From: Marinobacter bryozoorum
GTDB taxonomy: Bacteria; Pseudomonadota; Gammaproteobacteria; Pseudomonadales; Oleiphilaceae
NCBI RefSeq assembly: GCF_023156245.1
Contig: NZ_JAKZAH010000008.1
Location: 52,480 to 116,479 of the forward strand
DNA: 64,000 nt
Direction of reading: 5' to 3'
Positions 1 through 8,971 of the stretch are shown here, in pieces. Every line of letters starts with the position of its first letter. Position 1 is the first letter of the stretch. Below the pieces are notes generated by a model that worked only from the letters and a program-made list of their open reading frames with translations, searched no databases and was not told where the DNA came from. Position numbers and translations under genes: made by a program.

Positions 1-352
1 CATGATTCTGGATGGTGAGCATCCCAAGGGGGATGTGCTGGCGGTGGCCCGGGTTGCGGGCATTATGGCGGCCAAGAAAACCCATGAGCTGATTCCGCTG
101 TGCCATGCGCTGAATCTCTCCTCTGTAAAACTGGCGTTTACGCCGGAGCAGGATCCTTCCTCGGTTCACATCGAGGCCCGTTGCAAGTTGTCCGGTCAGA
201 CCGGGGTGGAGATGGAGGCCCTTACCGCAGTGAGTGTGGCCGCGTTGACGCTGTACGATATGTGCAAGGCCGTGGACAAGGGCATGGAGATTACCGGGGT
301 GCGGTTGCTGGAGAAGAAGGGCGGCCGCAGTGGGCATTGGCAAGCTGAATGA
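1..352 (+). CDS. moaC: Cyclic pyranopterin monophosphate synthase MoaC, 5' truncated by window edge
   Basis: MoaC acts in molybdenum cofactor synthesis, forming cyclic pyranopterin monophosphate from the 3',8-cyclo-GTP product of MoaA. The visible 116 residues match the C-terminal three quarters of the family: [19 protein letters not shown], the IPLCHAL stretch carrying the conserved His, [19 protein letters not shown] with the conserved Glu, and DMCKAVDK with the Asp/Lys pair. Family members are about 160 residues long, so roughly 40 residues lie upstream of this window. The first Met, in MILDGEH, is internal rather than the start. The frame is open to base 2. The stop is TGA at 350-352. No other Mo-cofactor gene is visible here. 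Confidence 0.95.
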   Translation, partial: MILDGEHPKGDVLAVARVAGIMAAKKTHELIPLCHALNLSSVKLAFTPEQDPSSVHIEARCKLSGQTGVEMEALTAVSVAALTLYDMCKAVDKGMEITGVRLLEKKGGRSGHWQAE

Positions 353-581
353 TTTCGCTACGTGCAATTGGCCTTGGGGGAGGGCAGGTGCCGGAAAGCC
401 CTACCCGGCACCCGGCCTCGAAGTCCGAGTAGGTCATCCGAACCTCCCTGTCTCGCGTATCAGAGGGCGTTCGTATCTCCGCAGGTGGTGTTAGAGGATA
501 TCGGCTATCTGGAACTACGCCGGGTGGCCGCCATCTGCTAGAATGCCCCGCTTACTGAACCAGCACTCATGAGGAACCACT

Positions 582-1193
582 GTGGCTGTTCGCTACATCC
601 AGACCTGTCGCCTGCCTACCCCTTTCGGTGTCTTTGACATGCACGGTTTCGAGGAACCGGATACCGGCAAGGAGCATATTGCCCTGACCCTGGGTGATTT
701 GAACAGTGACGAGCCCATGCTGGCCCGTACCCATTCTGAATGCCTGACCGGCGATGCCTTGTACAGCATGCGTTGTGACTGCGGCTACCAACTCGAGGAA
801 GCCTTGCGGAGCATCGCCCGGGAGGGGCGTGGTATTCTGATGTACCTGCGCCAGGAAGGCCGTGGCATCGGTCTGTTGAACAAGATCCGGGCGTACAAGT
901 TGCAGGACGAAGGGGCCGATACGGTGGAGGCCAATGAGCGCCTGGGCTTTGCCGCTGACCTGCGGGACTACACCATGTGCAAGGACATGCTGGGTCATCT
1001 TGGCATCAGTAGCCTGAAACTAATGACCAACAATCCCCGCAAGGTGGATGCGTTGCGTTCGCTGGGCATCGATATCGCTGAGAGGGTCCCGCTCCATGTG
1101 GGGCGCAACCCCCACAACGAGCATTACCTCAACACCAAGCAGAGCAAGCTGGGCCACTGGCTGGAGACCCATCAGGACGACGATCCCCAGTAG
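582..1193 (+). CDS. ribA: GTP cyclohydrolase II
   Basis: It opens the riboflavin pathway, converting GTP to 2,5-diamino-6-ribosylamino-4(3H)-pyrimidinone 5'-phosphate with release of formate and pyrophosphate. The 203-residue product has the normal stand-alone RibA length, with no DHBP synthase domain. The zinc ligands are Cys54, Cys65 and Cys67 in [18 protein letters not shown], followed by the RQEGRGIGL nucleotide-binding loop and KLMTNNPRK. The start is GTG at 582, with GAGGA at 571-575 as ribosome binding site. The gene stands alone; dxs converges on it from the other strand. The 229 bases between moaC and ribA show nothing recognisable. Confidence 0.96.
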   Translation: MAVRYIQTCRLPTPFGVFDMHGFEEPDTGKEHIALTLGDLNSDEPMLARTHSECLTGDALYSMRCDCGYQLEEALRSIAREGRGILMYLRQEGRGIGLLNKIRAYKLQDEGADTVEANERLGFAADLRDYTMCKDMLGHLGISSLKLMTNNPRKVDALRSLGIDIAERVPLHVGRNPHNEHYLNTKQSKLGHWLETHQDDDPQ

Positions 1194-1206
1194 TATGGGA
1201 ATCCGG

Positions 1207-1230
1207 GGGACTTTCTGCCGCGCAGACTCC
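1207..1230 (-). repeat. 24-nt dispersed repeat, copy A
   Basis: This 24-nt block lies 13 nt past the ribA stop. It recurs at 42818-42841 with a single base difference. Read on the minus strand it begins GGAGTCTGCGCGGCAGAAAG. It can fold as a short hairpin: TCTGC pairs with GCAGA around a GCG loop, and GGA pairs with TCC outside a small internal loop. Both copies sit just past a stop codon, which suggests a REP-like element or the end of a small mobile element. That interpretation is inference from two copies only. Confidence 0.6.
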
Positions 1231-1329
1231 AGGACCTGACTAGCCGATTTCACCCCGCCATATGCGGTCAGTAAGCGTTAACTCAATAGTTTGCCGGTAG
1301 TGGGGCGAGGGAAGCACCGAGGCGGCTTA

Positions 1330-3300
1330 TCAGGGAGCAGCCTTGAGGTCAGGCTCACGCCCAACCAGCCGCTTGCGAATCGACGCCTCAATACCCGCAG
1401 CACCCAGTCCCACTTCCGCCAATAGCTCGCCGTGCTTGCCATGGTCCACATAGCGATCCGGCAGGCCCAATTGCAATACCGCCTTCGCGATACCTTCCCG
1501 GTTCAGGAATTCGGTCACCGCACTGCCGGCGCCCCCGGCAATGGCATTCTCCTCCAGGGTAACCACCACCTCATGGGTGCTCACCAACTCCTTCACCAGG
1601 GCTTCGTCCAGTGGCTTCACAAAGCGCATGTCGGCAACCGTCGCATTGAGCTTGTCAGCGGCCTCCAGGGCGGCTGGCAGGCGGGTGCCGAAGTTCAGGA
1701 TAGCTATCGACTCCCCCTCGCGCACAACACGACCACGACCGACAGGCAGAGGCTGGAGTTGCTGTTCAATGACTGCGCCCGGGCCCGTGCCCCGTGGGTA
1801 GCGAACGGCTGCTGGGCCCTCGTGCATCAGCCCGGTCTGCAGCAACTGGCGGGTCTCGTTTTCATCAGAGGGTGTCATGACCACCATGTTCGGAATACAG
1901 CGAAGGTAACTCAGGTCAAACGCGCCGGCGTGGGTGGGGCCGTCTTCGCCCACCAGGCCTGCCCGGTCAATGGCGAAGAGTACGTCCAGGTTCTGGATTG
2001 CCACATCGTGTATCAGCTGGTCGTAGGCCCGCTGCAGGAAGGTGGAATAGATGGCCACTACCGGCTTGGCGCCGTCGCAGGCCAGGCCGGCCGCCAGGGT
2101 AACCGCGTGCTGTTCGGCGATGGCCACGTCATGGTAACGGTCCGGGAAGCGCTCTGAGAACGCCAGCAGGTCGGACCCTTCGCACATGGCGGGGGTAATG
2201 CCGACAATGCGCTCGTCCTGTTCAGCAGCGTCACAGAGCCACTGGCCGAAGACGTTGGCGTACTTGGGAAGCTTGGGTTTCGGCTTTACCGGCTCCGGCT
2301 TGCTGGCAGGCACCGGCTCGATCTTGTTGATGGCGTGGTAGCCAATGGGATCTTCCTCGGCCGGGGCGAAGCCCTTGCCCTTGCGGGTCACCACATGGAG
2401 GAACTGGGGGCCGCCCAGCTCGCGGATATTCTCCAGGGTTTCCACCAGCAATGGCAGGTCGTGGCCATCAATGGGGCCGATGTAGTTGAAGCCCAGTTCT
2501 TCGAACAGGGTGCCGGGGGCGATCATGCCCTTGAAGTGTTCCTCGGTCTTGCGGGCCAGGGCCATCAGGGGCGGGGCTGCCTGCAGCACGCGCTTGCTGC
2601 TGTCCCGCATCTGGTTGTAGGTGCGGCTGGAAAGCAGGCGGGCGAAATAGTTGGACAGCCCGCCGACATTCTTGGAGATGGACATGTCGTTGTCATTGAG
2701 GATGACGAGCATGTCCGCGTCCAGGTGGCCGGCATGGTTCAGCGCCTCGAACGCCATACCGGCTGTCATGGCGCCGTCACCGATAACCGCGATACTGTGA
2801 CGACCACTCTGCTGCTGCCGTGCAGCCAGCGCCATGCCCAGGGCAGCGCTGATGGAAGTGCTGGAGTGGCCCACGCCGAAGGTGTCGTACTGGCTTTCCG
2901 AGCGCTTGGGGAAGCCGGCGAGGCCGCCTTTCTGGCGGATACTGCCCATCCGTTCGCGACGGCCGGTCAGGATCTTGTGGGGGTAGGCCTGGTGACCTAC
3001 ATCCCAGACCAGGCGGTCTTCCGGGGTATTGAAGACGTAGTGCAGGGCAAGGGTCAGTTCCAGCACCCCGAGCCCGGCCCCGAAATGACCGCCGGTCTGA
3101 CCGACGGTCCACAGCAGGAATGCCCGCAGTTCCCGGGCCAGGGTCGGTAATTCATCATCCGACAGCAGGCGCAGCTGGTCCGGTGCATCAATGCGGTCCA
3201 GCAGCGGGGTGTGGGGCCGCTGAGCGGGGATTTCCTTGAAAATATATGTGTCCTGCATCCGTCCGGGTCTTGTGTCGGTGACTTCAGGGCTGTTCGGCAT
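1330..3300 (-). CDS. dxs: 1-deoxy-D-xylulose-5-phosphate synthase
   Basis: This thiamine-diphosphate enzyme condenses pyruvate and glyceraldehyde 3-phosphate, the entry step of the MEP isoprenoid pathway. The 656 residues cover the whole family. The N-terminal ThDP domain has [15 protein letters not shown], the [16 protein letters not shown] stretch and the GDGAMTAG...NDNDMSIS cofactor/Mg motif. The central pyrimidine-binding domain has [15 protein letters not shown], and the C-terminal transketolase domain follows. The annotated start gives an extension of some 15 residues compared with pseudomonad homologues; Met15 (3258) is an alternative, and neither has a clear Shine-Dalgarno. It is the last gene of the xseB-ispA-dxs operon, 65 nt after ispA. 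Confidence 0.97.
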   Translation of the reverse strand: MPNSPEVTDTRPGRMQDTYIFKEIPAQRPHTPLLDRIDAPDQLRLLSDDELPTLARELRAFLLWTVGQTGGHFGAGLGVLELTLALHYVFNTPEDRLVWDVGHQAYPHKILTGRRERMGSIRQKGGLAGFPKRSESQYDTFGVGHSSTSISAALGMALAARQQQSGRHSIAVIGDGAMTAGMAFEALNHAGHLDADMLVILNDNDMSISKNVGGLSNYFARLLSSRTYNQMRDSSKRVLQAAPPLMALARKTEEHFKGMIAPGTLFEELGFNYIGPIDGHDLPLLVETLENIRELGGPQFLHVVTRKGKGFAPAEEDPIGYHAINKIEPVPASKPEPVKPKPKLPKYANVFGQWLCDAAEQDERIVGITPAMCEGSDLLAFSERFPDRYHDVAIAEQHAVTLAAGLACDGAKPVVAIYSTFLQRAYDQLIHDVAIQNLDVLFAIDRAGLVGEDGPTHAGAFDLSYLRCIPNMVVMTPSDENETRQLLQTGLMHEGPAAVRYPRGTGPGAVIEQQLQPLPVGRGRVVREGESIAILNFGTRLPAALEAADKLNATVADMRFVKPLDEALVKELVSTHEVVVTLEENAIAGGAGSAVTEFLNREGIAKAVLQLGLPDRYVDHGKHGELLAEVGLGAAGIEASIRKRLVGREPDLKAAP

Positions 3301-3365
3301 GGTTCAGCGGCCGGCAGTCCTTCTGGCTATAAAAGGGGCATTATAGGCCATGGGGCAGCGGGGGG

Positions 3366-4265
3366 TCAGTAGCGCCTTGACACTACGAACTCCGCCATGC
3401 CCCTGAGGGCGTCTGCCTCGGGACCGAACCCTGACAGACTGTCCCGGCACTGCTCCAACAGTGTGGCAAGGTAGGCCCGGGCGCCGTCAACCCCCATCAA
3501 CGCTGGGTAGGTGGGTTTGCTGCGGGCAGCATCCGAGCCCTGGGGCTTGCCGATGATGCTGGTGTCGCCCTCGATGTCCAGTAGATCGTCCTGAACCTGG
3601 AACGCCAGGCCGATAGCCCGGGCGTAGTGGTCCAGTGAATCATGGTGCGAGGGTCCTCCCGCTGCGGCCGGCACTGACAGAACCCCCAGCCGGACGCTGG
3701 CCTCGATCAGTGCCCCGGTTTTGCGTCGGTGCATCTGCTCGAGTTGTTCCAGTGACAGGTCCCTTCCTACAGCCCCCAGGTCAATTGCCTGGCCACCTAC
3801 CATGCCACCAGTGCCACTGGCCGCGGCGAGTTTCTGAACCATTGCCAGGCGGGTGTCTGCGGTCAGTGAGTGGGCGCCGGCCAGCCACTCGAACGCCAGG
3901 GCCTGCAGGGCATCGCCTGCCAGGATAGCGGTCGCCTGGTCGAAGCGGATGTGGGTGGTGGGGCGCCCACGACGAAGGTCATCGTCATCCATGGCGGGCA
4001 GGTCGTCATGGATCAGGGAGTAGGCATGGATCAGCTCCACGGCACAGGCGCAAACCAGTGCCTGTTCGGGTTCACCGCCGACAGCACAGGCGGCAGCCAT
4101 GGCCAGGGCCGGGCGTATGCGCTTGCCGCCGCCCAATACGCTATAGCGCATGGCTTCGTGCAGGCGGCCGGGGGCTTCCTCGGTCGCCGGCAGGCGTTCT
4201 TCCAGTGCGTGGTCGGTGAGCGCGGCGCAGGTGGCGAGGAAGTCTTCGGTACGGGCGTAGGGCAT
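3366..4265 (-). CDS. ispA: Farnesyl diphosphate synthase (geranyltranstransferase)
   Basis: A trans-isoprenyl diphosphate synthase that adds two isopentenyl diphosphates to dimethylallyl diphosphate, making FPP for quinones and undecaprenyl carrier. It has 299 residues, typical for IspA. The first Asp-rich motif lies in SLIHDDLPAMDDDDLRRGRPTTH and the second in QVQDDLLDIEGD; both chelate the Mg that holds the diphosphate. GGGKRIRPAL near the N-terminus is the usual IPP-binding stretch. The start lies 2 nt after the xseB stop, and dxs follows, so supply of precursor (dxs) and chain elongation (ispA) are co-transcribed. Confidence 0.96.
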   Translation of the reverse strand: MPYARTEDFLATCAALTDHALEERLPATEEAPGRLHEAMRYSVLGGGKRIRPALAMAAACAVGGEPEQALVCACAVELIHAYSLIHDDLPAMDDDDLRRGRPTTHIRFDQATAILAGDALQALAFEWLAGAHSLTADTRLAMVQKLAAASGTGGMVGGQAIDLGAVGRDLSLEQLEQMHRRKTGALIEASVRLGVLSVPAAAGGPSHHDSLDHYARAIGLAFQVQDDLLDIEGDTSIIGKPQGSDAARSKPTYPALMGVDGARAYLATLLEQCRDSLSGFGPEADALRGMAEFVVSRRY

Positions 4266-4267
4266 GG

Positions 4268-4534
4268 TCAGCCAGTCTCCCCGCCGCTCTCTGGCGGGTT
4301 GAACGGCCGGGTTTCCAGGCTGCCGTCGTCCCGCTCCACCAGTTGCTGTACACGCTGCTCAGCCTGGCGAAGGGCCTGCTGGCATTCGCGAGTCAGTCGG
4401 ACGCCCCGCTCGAAGGCGCCAAGGGATTGCTCCAGGGAAAGCTCGCCCTGCTCAAGGTCCCGCACCAGGCCCTCGAGTTCGGCCAGTGATTTTTCGAAAT
4501 CGGCGATGGATGTGGTGTCCGGGGTATCAGCCAT
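4268..4534 (-). CDS. xseB: Exodeoxyribonuclease VII small subunit
   Basis: The small subunit of ExoVII, which binds the XseA large subunit to form the ssDNA-specific exonuclease. I chose the ATG at 4534 ([20 protein letters not shown]), giving 88 residues, the usual size; the frame stays open upstream but that extension is not XseB-like. Family hallmarks are [33 protein letters not shown], a helical hairpin, followed by a basic and acidic tail. It is the first gene of the xseB-ispA-dxs operon. xseA is not in the window. Confidence 0.93.
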   Translation of the reverse strand: MADTPDTTSIADFEKSLAELEGLVRDLEQGELSLEQSLGAFERGVRLTRECQQALRQAEQRVQQLVERDDGSLETRPFNPPESGGETG

Positions 4535-4632
4535 GGGGCTCTCCGTCAGATTCACGAAGGGGTGTCCGGGGGTCTTGCAAGACAGGACATCGGGTTCGGG
4601 GAGTATACCAGAGCGATCCGTCCTGCCGAACC

Positions 4633-5418
4633 TCAAGTCACACCAGGGCCCGGTCGCTTCCAGCAGAATCGTTGCTGCTCGCCCTGGCGCCCCTCGCGTT
4701 CCCACTGCTGCTCTGTCACCCGGACTTCTCCGGAACGAGCGACCGTGACCACCGTGCTGGCCCGAGTGCCATAGAAATCCGACGTAATAAACGGAGAGGA
4801 CAGGAAGCGCTCCTGTTCGATTCCGATACCGGTATCCGGCAACAGGTGGTCAGGTGCTGGTGTGTTATCCCCCAGCGGTTCGAGCAGCATGTCGTGTAAC
4901 GAATCTGGCTGTTGCGGGTTGCAGGTGGCAAGGTTGCTGCGCAGTTGCTCGCGCAGCCTGACCAGCTTGGGCCAGGGGCTTTGCAGCAGGTGGTTGCTGA
5001 GCCCATAGGTGCCCCGGTGGAGCCGGCGGCCAGGGTGGGCATCGCGGTTACTGTAATACCATCCCTCCCGGCCGGTTAGCTGGACCAGGTTGAAGCCCGC
5101 GTAGAGATTGCCATTGTCGGCCAGGTGCTGTTTCAGTTCATCAACCGGTTGCTCAAGCGCCAGTATCGGCAGCTTGCCGCGAGTGAGTCGCCCTGGTTCA
5201 CCGCTACCCTCGCGTACGTTGGTTACTGCAGTGATTGTGCCGTTGGCGGATACCGCCAGCCAGGTGCCGCCGGAGCGATCATCACGACCCGCCAGGTAGT
5301 GATTGCCAGGCCACCAGTGCATAGGGGTGGTCGGGCGGTCATAGAACTCGTCCCGATTGGCGGCCAGCACCAGGGGAAACTCAGGGTGTTGGTCGATGGC
5401 AAACAGTATCAGGCACAT
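4633..5418 (-). CDS. NRDE/TANGO2-family protein
   Basis: A member of the NRDE (TANGO2-like) family, named for the Asn-Arg-Asp-Glu motif, seen here as [11 protein letters not shown] at about residues 19-29. The protein starts MCLILFAI, with a Cys at position 2 as is usual in the family, followed by [23 protein letters not shown] and a C-terminal [10 protein letters not shown] segment. It has 261 residues, full length. Bacterial function is not settled; the human homologue has been tied to haem and lipid handling. It lies upstream of xseB on the same strand with a 98-nt gap, so it may or may not share the transcript. No signal peptide is seen. Confidence 0.85.
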   Translation of the reverse strand: MCLILFAIDQHPEFPLVLAANRDEFYDRPTTPMHWWPGNHYLAGRDDRSGGTWLAVSANGTITAVTNVREGSGEPGRLTRGKLPILALEQPVDELKQHLADNGNLYAGFNLVQLTGREGWYYSNRDAHPGRRLHRGTYGLSNHLLQSPWPKLVRLREQLRSNLATCNPQQPDSLHDMLLEPLGDNTPAPDHLLPDTGIGIEQERFLSSPFITSDFYGTRASTVVTVARSGEVRVTEQQWEREGRQGEQQRFCWKRPGPGVT

Positions 5419-5534
5419 AGGGTTTCCATGGCAGTGGCTAAGACAGAGTCAGGTGGGCACGGCGCCGGGCCGGTGCTTGGCCACCATCGTTTGTGTATGA
5501 TACACGCTTTGTTTTTCAACGAACGGCGGTGCTT

Positions 5535-6329
5535 ATGTCCCTGGTTATGGTATTCGGACTTTACCTCGCCCTCGGCGCCCTGGCTGGCACCCTGGCAGGG
5601 CTGTTCGGTATTGGCGGTGGTCTGGTCATCGTGCCGGTGCTGATTTTCAGTTTCGGAATGCAGGGTATCAGTGGCGAGATTGCCGCGCACCTGGCCGTGG
5701 GCACGTCCCTGGCGACCATTGTGTTCACATCCATCAGCTCGGTTCGCTCCCACCACCTCAAAGGTGCGGTGCGCTGGGAGGTCTTCCAGCCCATGGTGGC
5801 CGGGATTGTGGTGGGTGCAGCCCTTGGGGCCTGGACGGCCTCGTTGCTGAGTGGCCCGGTACTGGAACTGGTGATTGGTGTCTTTGTCATCCTGGTGGGC
5901 CTCAAGATGTTGCTGGACATCAATCCGAAAACCGCCCGCCCGGTTCCGGGTCACGGGGGACTGGCCGGTGCCGGTGGCGTGATTGGCTGGGCATCCGCCA
6001 TTTTTGGTATTGGCGGTGGTACCCTGACGGTCCCTTTCCTGAGCTGGCGAAGTGTGCCCATGCAACAGGCGGTGGCCACATCCGCCGCATGCGGTCTGCC
6101 CATTGCCATTGCGGGGGCAACCACCAACCTGTGGACCGGCTGGGGGCATCCGGCACTACCCGACTACGCGGTCGGTTTCGTGTACCTGCCGGCGCTGATT
6201 GGTATCGTTGCCACCAGTGTATTGTTCGCCCGTTTCGGCGCCACCCTGGCGCACCGGCTGGATGCAAAGCTGCTCAAGCGGTTGTTTGCCGTCCTGTTGC
6301 TGATCGTCGGCGCTCGCTTCCTTCTCTGA
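5535..6329 (+). CDS. TauE/SafE-family membrane permease
   Basis: A polytopic inner-membrane protein of the TauE/SafE (DUF81) family, whose studied members export sulfoacetate, sulfite or other organosulfur anions. The two halves of the duplicated fold each carry the diagnostic glycine-rich loop: GLFGIGGGLVIVPVLI near the N-terminus and AIFGIGGGTLTVPFL in the middle. About eight hydrophobic segments are visible. I chose ATG 5535; an upstream in-frame ATG at 5493 would add MYDTRFVFQRTAVL, but has no ribosome binding site. It lies 9 nt before lgt and may be co-transcribed with lgt-thyA. The substrate cannot be told from sequence. Confidence 0.85.
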   Translation: MSLVMVFGLYLALGALAGTLAGLFGIGGGLVIVPVLIFSFGMQGISGEIAAHLAVGTSLATIVFTSISSVRSHHLKGAVRWEVFQPMVAGIVVGAALGAWTASLLSGPVLELVIGVFVILVGLKMLLDINPKTARPVPGHGGLAGAGGVIGWASAIFGIGGGTLTVPFLSWRSVPMQQAVATSAACGLPIAIAGATTNLWTGWGHPALPDYAVGFVYLPALIGIVATSVLFARFGATLAHRLDAKLLKRLFAVLLLIVGARFLL

Positions 6330-6338
6330 GGTTTCTCA

Positions 6339-7127
6339 ATGCTCAATCACCCGCAAATTGACCCGGTGGCCATCTCCCTGGGGCCACTGAAGATTCACTG
6401 GTACGGTCTGACCTACCTGGTCGGCTTTGCCGTCGGCTGGTGGCTGGGCAAGCTCCGGGCCCGCAAGGACTGGACGCCGGTGAACGAACAGCAAGTGGGC
6501 GACCTGCTGTTCTATATTGCCCTGGGGGTTATTCTGGGTGGACGCTTTGGCTACGTGGTGTTTTACAATTTTGACCAGTTCCTCGGGGACCCGCTTTGGC
6601 TGCTGCGGGTGTGGGAAGGAGGGATGTCCTTCCACGGTGGCCTGATTGGCGTGATGCTGGCGATGTGGTGGTATGGCCGTAAAATCGGCAGTAGTTTCTT
6701 TCGGATTGCGGACTTCGTGGCGCCCCTGGTACCGGTTGGCCTGGGCGCTGGCCGGATCGGTAATTTCATTAACGGCGAACTGTGGGGCAAGCCGACCGAT
6801 GTGCCCTGGGGCATGGTGTTTCCCCAGGCGCCCGACGCCCTGGCACGCCACCCCTCCCAGCTCTACCAGTTTGCGCTGGAGGGTGTGGCCCTGTTCGTGG
6901 TCCTGTGGCTGTTCTCTTCCAAACCTCGCCCGACCATGGCAGTCTCCGGACTGTTTCTGATCCTTTACGGATGCTTCCGGGTGATCAATGAATTCTTCCG
7001 TCAGCCGGACCCCCAGCTGGGGTACCTTGCCTTTGACTGGCTCACCATGGGACAACTGCTTTCCCTGCCCATGGTGATCGCCGGTATGGCGCTGATGGCG
7101 TTTGCCTACAGGGGCGCAAAGTCATGA
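6339..7127 (+). CDS. lgt: Prolipoprotein diacylglyceryl transferase
   Basis: This inner-membrane enzyme moves diacylglyceryl from phosphatidylglycerol to the lipobox Cys of prolipoproteins such as RlpA in this window. The 262 residues span seven membrane segments. The Lgt signature lies in [17 protein letters not shown], with the HGG motif earlier in [11 protein letters not shown], and the N-terminal [15 protein letters not shown] segment is typical. The stop overlaps the thyA start (ATGA at 7124-7127), so the pair is translationally coupled, an arrangement common in gammaproteobacteria. Confidence 0.97.
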   Translation: MLNHPQIDPVAISLGPLKIHWYGLTYLVGFAVGWWLGKLRARKDWTPVNEQQVGDLLFYIALGVILGGRFGYVVFYNFDQFLGDPLWLLRVWEGGMSFHGGLIGVMLAMWWYGRKIGSSFFRIADFVAPLVPVGLGAGRIGNFINGELWGKPTDVPWGMVFPQAPDALARHPSQLYQFALEGVALFVVLWLFSSKPRPTMAVSGLFLILYGCFRVINEFFRQPDPQLGYLAFDWLTMGQLLSLPMVIAGMALMAFAYRGAKS

Positions 7128-7963
7128 AAGCCTATCTCGAATTGATGAAGGATGTGGTCGCCACCGGTACCGACAAGGGCGACCGCACCGGCGTGGGTAC
7201 ACGCTCGGTGTTTGGCCGGCAGTTGCGGTTTGACCTGGAACAGGGCTTTCCGCTACTCACCACCAAGAAGGTACACCTGCGCAGCATTATCTATGAGTTG
7301 CTGTGGTTCCTGCAGGGTTCGACAGACAACAACTGGCTGCGGGAGCGGAAGGTCTCGATCTGGGACGAGTGGGCCCTGGATAACGGTGATCTGGGTCCAA
7401 TCTACGGCAAGCAGTGGCGAAGCTGGCAGTGCCCGGACGGTCGGGTGGTGGATCAGATCAGCGAGGTGATCGAGCAGATCCGCACCAAGCCGAACTCCCG
7501 TCGACATATTGTGACGGCGTGGAACCCGGCGGAGCTGCCGGATGAGTCCATGAGTCCCCAGGATAATGCCCGTGAGGGTCGTATGGCGCTGGCGCCGTGC
7601 CATTGCCTGTTCCAGTTCTATGTGGCGGACGGACGGCTGTCCTGTCAGCTGTACCAGCGCAGCGCCGACCTGTTCCTCGGGGTGCCGTTCAATATTGCCT
7701 CCTACAGTTTGCTGACCCATATGATTGCTCAGCAGTGTGACCTGGAGGTAGGGGAGTTTGTGCACACCTTCGGGGACTGCCATCTTTACCAGAACCACCT
7801 GACGGATGACATTGTGTTCGAGCAACTCAAGCGCAAGCCGGGCCGGTTGCCTACGCTGAGGATCTTGCGGAAGCCGGATTCGATTTTCGAGTATCAGTAT
7901 GAGGACTTCGAAATCGAGGGGTATGAGCCGCAGGGTGTTATCAAGGCGCCTATTGCTGTTTAG
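7124..7963 (+). CDS. thyA: Thymidylate synthase
   Basis: It methylates dUMP to dTMP using methylene-tetrahydrofolate, yielding dihydrofolate that FolA, encoded 495 nt downstream, must recycle. The 279 residues include [13 protein letters not shown], the catalytic Cys159 in [13 protein letters not shown], the phosphate-binding RRH region and [17 protein letters not shown]. Compared with the E. coli enzyme it has about a dozen extra residues before the catalytic Cys ([15 protein letters not shown] region), an insertion seen in some relatives. The start overlaps the lgt stop by 4 nt. Only the repeat-filled spacer separates it from folA. Confidence 0.97.
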   Translation: MKAYLELMKDVVATGTDKGDRTGVGTRSVFGRQLRFDLEQGFPLLTTKKVHLRSIIYELLWFLQGSTDNNWLRERKVSIWDEWALDNGDLGPIYGKQWRSWQCPDGRVVDQISEVIEQIRTKPNSRRHIVTAWNPAELPDESMSPQDNAREGRMALAPCHCLFQFYVADGRLSCQLYQRSADLFLGVPFNIASYSLLTHMIAQQCDLEVGEFVHTFGDCHLYQNHLTDDIVFEQLKRKPGRLPTLRILRKPDSIFEYQYEDFEIEGYEPQGVIKAPIAV

Positions 7964-7990
7964 TCCGATTGGTTGGGCAGGCCAGCGTCT

Positions 7991-8010
7991 TCTCAAGGTG
8001 GAGCTTGAGA
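7991..8010 (+). terminator. Possible weak terminator after thyA
   Basis: TCTCAAG and CTTGAGA form a perfect 7-bp stem around a GTGGAG loop, 27 nt after the thyA stop, followed by CCTCTTTC rather than a clean T-run. The stem is short and not GC-rich, so termination is only a possibility. Confidence 0.3.
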
Positions 8011-8073
8011 CCTCTTTCAAGTCGGAACCTGAGGCTTTATTCAAACCGACACTCCGGTGTCCACGCACGGCCA

Positions 8074-8167
8074 GCTGGGGACCCTTTCCGGAACACGCCG
8101 CAAGTACGTCCATGTAGGCTCTTCGAAAAGGTCCCTCTTTTCGAAGGTTCCGGAAAGGGTCCCCAGC
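8074..8167 (+). repeat. Structured repeat element, copy 1 (bulged double hairpin)
   Basis: A 94-nt element with two nested perfect inverted repeats. The outer arms 8074-8094 and 8147-8167 pair over 21 bp. Inside, 8095-8120 is a 26-nt unpaired core beginning ACGCCGCAAGTACGTCC, followed by a 10-bp inner hairpin (8121-8130 with 8137-8146) closed by a GTCCCT loop. The core and loop are identical in the inverted copy at 8308-8405, while the stems differ but remain fully complementary. Paired changes of this kind show that the fold, as ssDNA or RNA, is what is maintained. It could be a REP/MITE-like mobile element or a structured RNA motif. Confidence 0.85.
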
Positions 8168-8307
8168 CACCCGTACGTCCATAGTGACGAGTTCGGCAGA
8201 TAGTGTTTTGCCCGGTCTGGGCCCGGCTTTGCTGCTCCGCACTGCAAAAAAATCTGATGTTGGCCTCGTTTGTACTTTCAGGCTACGCCAAGGGTTTGAA
8301 GGACTGA

Positions 8308-8405
8308 TGTCGGGGGGTGGTTTCCGGGACCCTCAAAAAGAGGGACCTTTTTGAGGAGCCTACATGGACGTACTTGCGGCGTGTCCCGGAAACCACCCCC
8401 CGACA
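8308..8405 (-). repeat. Structured repeat element, copy 2 (inverted)
   Basis: The inverted copy of the element at 8074-8167. The outer arms 8308-8330 and 8383-8405 pair over 23 bp. The inner hairpin 8331-8340 with 8347-8356 closes on AGGGAC (GTCCCT on the minus strand), and the core 8357-8382 is the exact reverse complement of the other core, 26 of 26. In element orientation the inner stem starts CCTCAAAAAG here against CTTCGAAAAG in copy 1; both differences are matched by changes on the opposite arm. The outermost arm sequences share almost nothing between copies, yet both pair perfectly. It ends 53 nt before folA. Confidence 0.85.
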
Positions 8406-8458
8406 GCAGGCCCGCCCCCGAAACCCGAAAACACGGAACAAAGTAAGGACCCTGAAAG

Positions 8459-8971
8459 ATGAGAAAAGCCCTGATCGTAGCCATGTCCCGCAACCGGGTT
8501 ATTGGCCGTAATAACAAATTGCCGTGGTATTTGCCCGGGGACCTGAAGTATTTCAAGCAGGCCACAATGGGCAAGCCCATCATCATGGGGCGCAGGACCT
8601 GGGAATCTATTGGCAAAGCCCTGCCGGGAAGACTGAACATCGTGGTGTCTTCAAACGAGCTGGAGTTGCCACCGGGTGTGGCGAAGGTCGAGACTCTGGA
8701 CGAGGCCTTCAAGAAGGCCGAAGCCCAGGCCATGCTGGATGGTGTGGATGAAGTGATGGTGATCGGTGGGGGGCAGATCTACGAGGCGGTGCTGCCGGAC
8801 ATCGACCGCATCTACATTACCCAGGTCCATGCCGAGATAGAGGGCGATGCCTTCTTCCCGGAAATCGACCTGGAGCAATGGCAGGAAATCGGACGGGAGG
8901 ATTTCTCCGCGTCCGATAATAATCCCTACGACTACAGCTTTGTGGTGTACCAGCGGCCTCAGTCTGCCTGA
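8459..8971 (+). CDS. folA: Dihydrofolate reductase
   Basis: It reduces dihydrofolate to tetrahydrofolate with NADPH, closing the cycle opened by ThyA upstream. The 170 residues are the usual chromosomal type: MSRNRVIGRNNKLPWYLPGDLKYF contains the Trp and acidic residue (here Asp in LPGDLKYF) of the active site, GKPIIMGRRTWESIG is the NADPH-binding segment, and VMVIGGGQIYEAVLPDIDRIYIT closes the Rossmann-like fold. The start is ATG 8459, with a weak AAGTAAGGA element upstream. The 3' end overlaps the convergent helicase gene by 13 nt (8959-8971). Confidence 0.96.
   Translation: MRKALIVAMSRNRVIGRNNKLPWYLPGDLKYFKQATMGKPIIMGRRTWESIGKALPGRLNIVVSSNELELPPGVAKVETLDEAFKKAEAQAMLDGVDEVMVIGGGQIYEAVLPDIDRIYITQVHAEIEGDAFFPEIDLEQWQEIGREDFSASDNNPYDYSFVVYQRPQSA

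Larger units (their letters stand above)
7964..8458. other. 495-nt thyA-folA spacer filled with structured repeats
   Basis: No coding sequence is credible here. In order the spacer holds a small hairpin after thyA (7991-8010), a structured repeat in forward orientation (8074-8167), a fragment resembling the repeat core (8173-8182), about 120 nt with nothing recognisable, the same repeat inverted (8308-8405), and the folA leader. The whole region reads as an accumulation site for repeat elements between two functionally linked genes. Each repeat lies on the path of any thyA-folA read-through transcript. Confidence 0.8.

Noticed and set aside
8121..8146. Inner hairpin with A/T-rich arms as a plain terminator
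   Set aside because: It is nested in a longer perfect stem, and the copy with the same loop occurs in the opposite orientation; the conserved unpaired core is not explained by termination.
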